Shown here one piece after another: positions 4,388 to 5,864 of a stretch of DNA of 5,864 nt (the first letter of the stretch is position 1; each line of letters begins with the position of its first letter). Position numbers and translations under genes: made by a program. The notes below the pieces were generated by a model, which saw only the letters and a list, made by a program, of their open reading frames with translations, was not told the DNA's origin and searched no databases. The stretch spans positions 1 to 5,864 of the forward strand of contig JAPUKM010000258.1 in the NCBI GenBank assembly GCA_027295645.1. The letters run 5' to 3'. This DNA is from Chloroflexota bacterium. Lineage in GTDB: Bacteria; Chloroflexota; Dehalococcoidia; Lucifugimonadales; JAPUKM01.

Positions 4388-5864
4388 TCATCCTGAGCCT
4401 GTCGCATCCATCGAACGCTCACCCACCATCTCCGCCACCCTCTCCTTGAACGCCGCCACCCCCTCCAGCAGCTCCAGCAGCGCCTGCCCCCACGGCTTCC
4501 TCAGGTTGCCCACTTGCAGATGCAGCAGCCGGTTCCCCACCCGCACGGGCAGACCGGCATCAGAGAGCGCCTTCGCCAGCGCCAGCTTCGCGCCCCCGGT
4601 GTCCTCGCGTAGTCGCACCGTCACCTCGCCCCCCTTCCGGGTCTCCCGGGTCACCGCCTCCACGCCCGCCCGCTCCGCCAGCACCCGCACCCGCATGGTG
4701 TACAGCAGGTTATGGGCCTCCCTGGGCACCGGGCCGAACCGGTCCCGCAGGTCCTCCTGCACCCGGCCTATCTCCTCAACCTTGCGGGCCATGCCGAGGC
4801 GTTGATAGAGCCCCAGGCGGGTCGGAAGGTCCTCCACGTAGTCCGGCGGAATGCGGGCGGGAATCCCGAGGTTCAGGGTCACGTCCAGGCGCTCCTCCAG
4901 CATCGTTGAGGCTGCGCCGTCGCCGCTGGCCTTGACCTGCTCCACCGCCTGCGTCAGAAGCTGCGAGTAGAGCTCGAAGCCCACCGAATGGATGTTCCCG
5001 CTCTGCTGCGCGCCCAGGATGTTGCCCGCGCCCCGTATCTCGAGGTCCTTCATGGCGATGCGGAACCCGGCCCCCAGCTCGGTGGCGGCCAGTATCGTCT
5101 CCAGCCGCTTCTGCGACGCCTCGGTGATGCGGCGGCCCTTCGGCACGAGCAGGTAGGCATAGGCACGGTGAGCGCCGCGGCCTATGCGCCCCCGGAGCTG
5201 ATACAGCTGCGACAGCCCCAGGGCGTCCGCCCGGTTGATGATGAGCGTGTTCACGTTCGGCAGGTCCAGCCCCGATTCGATGATCGTCGTGCACACCAGC
5301 ACATCCGCCTCGCCGCGGGCGAAGCTGGTCATCACCTGCTCCAGCGCCTCCTCAGGCATGCGCCCGTGTCCGATGGCCACCGACGCCTCCGGCACCAGCC
5401 TGGCCACCGTATCGGCCATCCTGGCGATGCTCTGTACCCGGTTGTGCACCAGGTACACCTGGCCCCCGCGGTCCAGCTCTCGCAGGACCGCCTCCCGCAC
5501 CAGTTCGTCGCTGTACTCGGAGACGTAGGTCTTGATAGGCAGGCGCTCCTCCGGTGGCGTCTCCATGGTGCTCATGTCCCGTATGCCGGAGAGCGCCATG
5601 TGCAGCGTCCGGGGGATGGGCGTGGCGCTCAGCGTGAGCACGTCCACCTCCTTCCGGAGCCGCTTCAGCCGCTCCTTGTGGCCCACGCCGAACCGCTGCT
5701 CCTCGTCCACCACCACCAGGCCCAGGTTCTTGAACGACACGTCCTTCTGAAGCAGCCGGTGGGTGCCGATGCAGATGTCTATTCGCCCCTGGGCCAGCCC
5801 CTCGACTATGGCGCGTTGCTCCTGGTCGCTGCGGAAGCGGCTCAGCACCTCCACGTTCACCGGG
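4388..5864 (-). CDS. mfd: Transcription-repair coupling factor, C-terminal part (cut by window edge)
   Basis: Mfd is a DNA translocase that removes RNA polymerase stalled at lesions and recruits UvrA for nucleotide excision repair. Only the last 490 or so residues lie in the window. The frame stays open to the right edge, and its first codons (P-V before NVEVLSRFRS) already match internal Mfd sequence, so the GTG at 5858-5860 is not a true start. Visible in order, counting from that GTG: the TRG-proximal helicase region with IGTHRLLQKD (31-40), motif II DEEQ (52-55), motif III SATPIPRT (78-85), the second RecA lobe with LVHNRV (137-142), CTTIIESGLDLPNVNTLIIN (190-209) and motif VI QLRGRIGR (221-228), then the RAGNxLG-type relay segment GAGNILGAQQSG (277-288). 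The C-terminal D7 domain that masks UvrA binding follows, starting LNLGIPARIPPDY (329-341). The N-terminal UvrB-like module, RNAP-binding domain and Walker A lie outside the window. Confidence 0.97.
   Translation of the reverse strand, partial: PVNVEVLSRFRSDQEQRAIVEGLAQGRIDICIGTHRLLQKDVSFKNLGLVVVDEEQRFGVGHKERLKRLRKEVDVLTLSATPIPRTLHMALSGIRDMSTMETPPEERLPIKTYVSEYSDELVREAVLRELDRGGQVYLVHNRVQSIARMADTVARLVPEASVAIGHGRMPEEALEQVMTSFARGEADVLVCTTIIESGLDLPNVNTLIINRADALGLSQLYQLRGRIGRGAHRAYAYLLVPKGRRITEASQKRLETILAATELGAGFRIAMKDLEIRGAGNILGAQQSGNIHSVGFELYSQLLTQAVEQVKASGDGAASTMLEERLDVTLNLGIPARIPPDYVEDLPTRLGLYQRLGMARKVEEIGRVQEDLRDRFGPVPREAHNLLYTMRVRVLAERAGVEAVTRETRKGGEVTVRLREDTGGAKLALAKALSDAGLPVRVGNRLLHLQVGNLRKPWGQALLELLEGVAAFKERVAEMVGERSMDATGSG

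Noticed and set aside
5858..5860. GTG as the start of a short helicase gene.
   Set aside because: The frame is open to the window edge and the residues around it match the interior of Mfd; the gene is simply cut by the window.

Overview
The window holds six protein-coding genes in GC-rich, densely packed bacterial DNA. Five lie on the minus strand and one on the plus strand. There are no RNA genes, insertion sequences or CRISPR arrays. The long-form hibernation factor, non-ATG starts (TTG for rpsF and the HAD gene, GTG for hpf) and the protein flavour suggest a GC-rich member of the Chloroflexota, perhaps Dehalococcoidia. That assignment is from recall, not a search, and is tentative.

Layout in transcription order on the minus strand, right to left: the 3' part of mfd (transcription-repair coupling factor, running off the right edge); a roughly 52-residue SEC-C zinc-binding protein; comF (phosphoribosyltransferase-fold, DNA-uptake family); hpf (long ribosome hibernation promoting factor); glyA (serine hydroxymethyltransferase); rpsF (ribosomal protein S6). 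A single plus-strand gene, a HAD-superfamily hydrolase, sits between comF and the SEC-C gene. It is divergent from comF and convergent with the SEC-C gene, with only 4 bases between the two stop codons. Credible sigma70-type promoters precede rpsF and hpf, and weaker ones lie in the comF/HAD divergent region. The minus-strand genes therefore look like several short transcription units in a housekeeping neighbourhood (translation, one-carbon metabolism, DNA repair), not one operon.

Two places are not explained by ordinary genes. First, the 68 bases between the SEC-C gene's longest possible start and mfd contain, on the plus strand, a decayed second copy of the HAD gene's C-terminal end. It matches 34 of 41 bases ungapped at an offset of 285 bases, in the same reading frame, including a 15-base exact repeat. 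The SEC-C gene is thus bracketed by two HAD tails, which suggests that the HAD plus SEC-C block was duplicated or replaced next to mfd. Second, the 202-base glyA leader holds two copies of a 34-base element exactly 72 bases apart. They differ only by transitions, each begins a tiny ORF starting MAEAG, and a hairpin lies between them. I recognise no known riboswitch there.

I see no clear multi-gene undescribed system. The two items above are the parts most worth following up.
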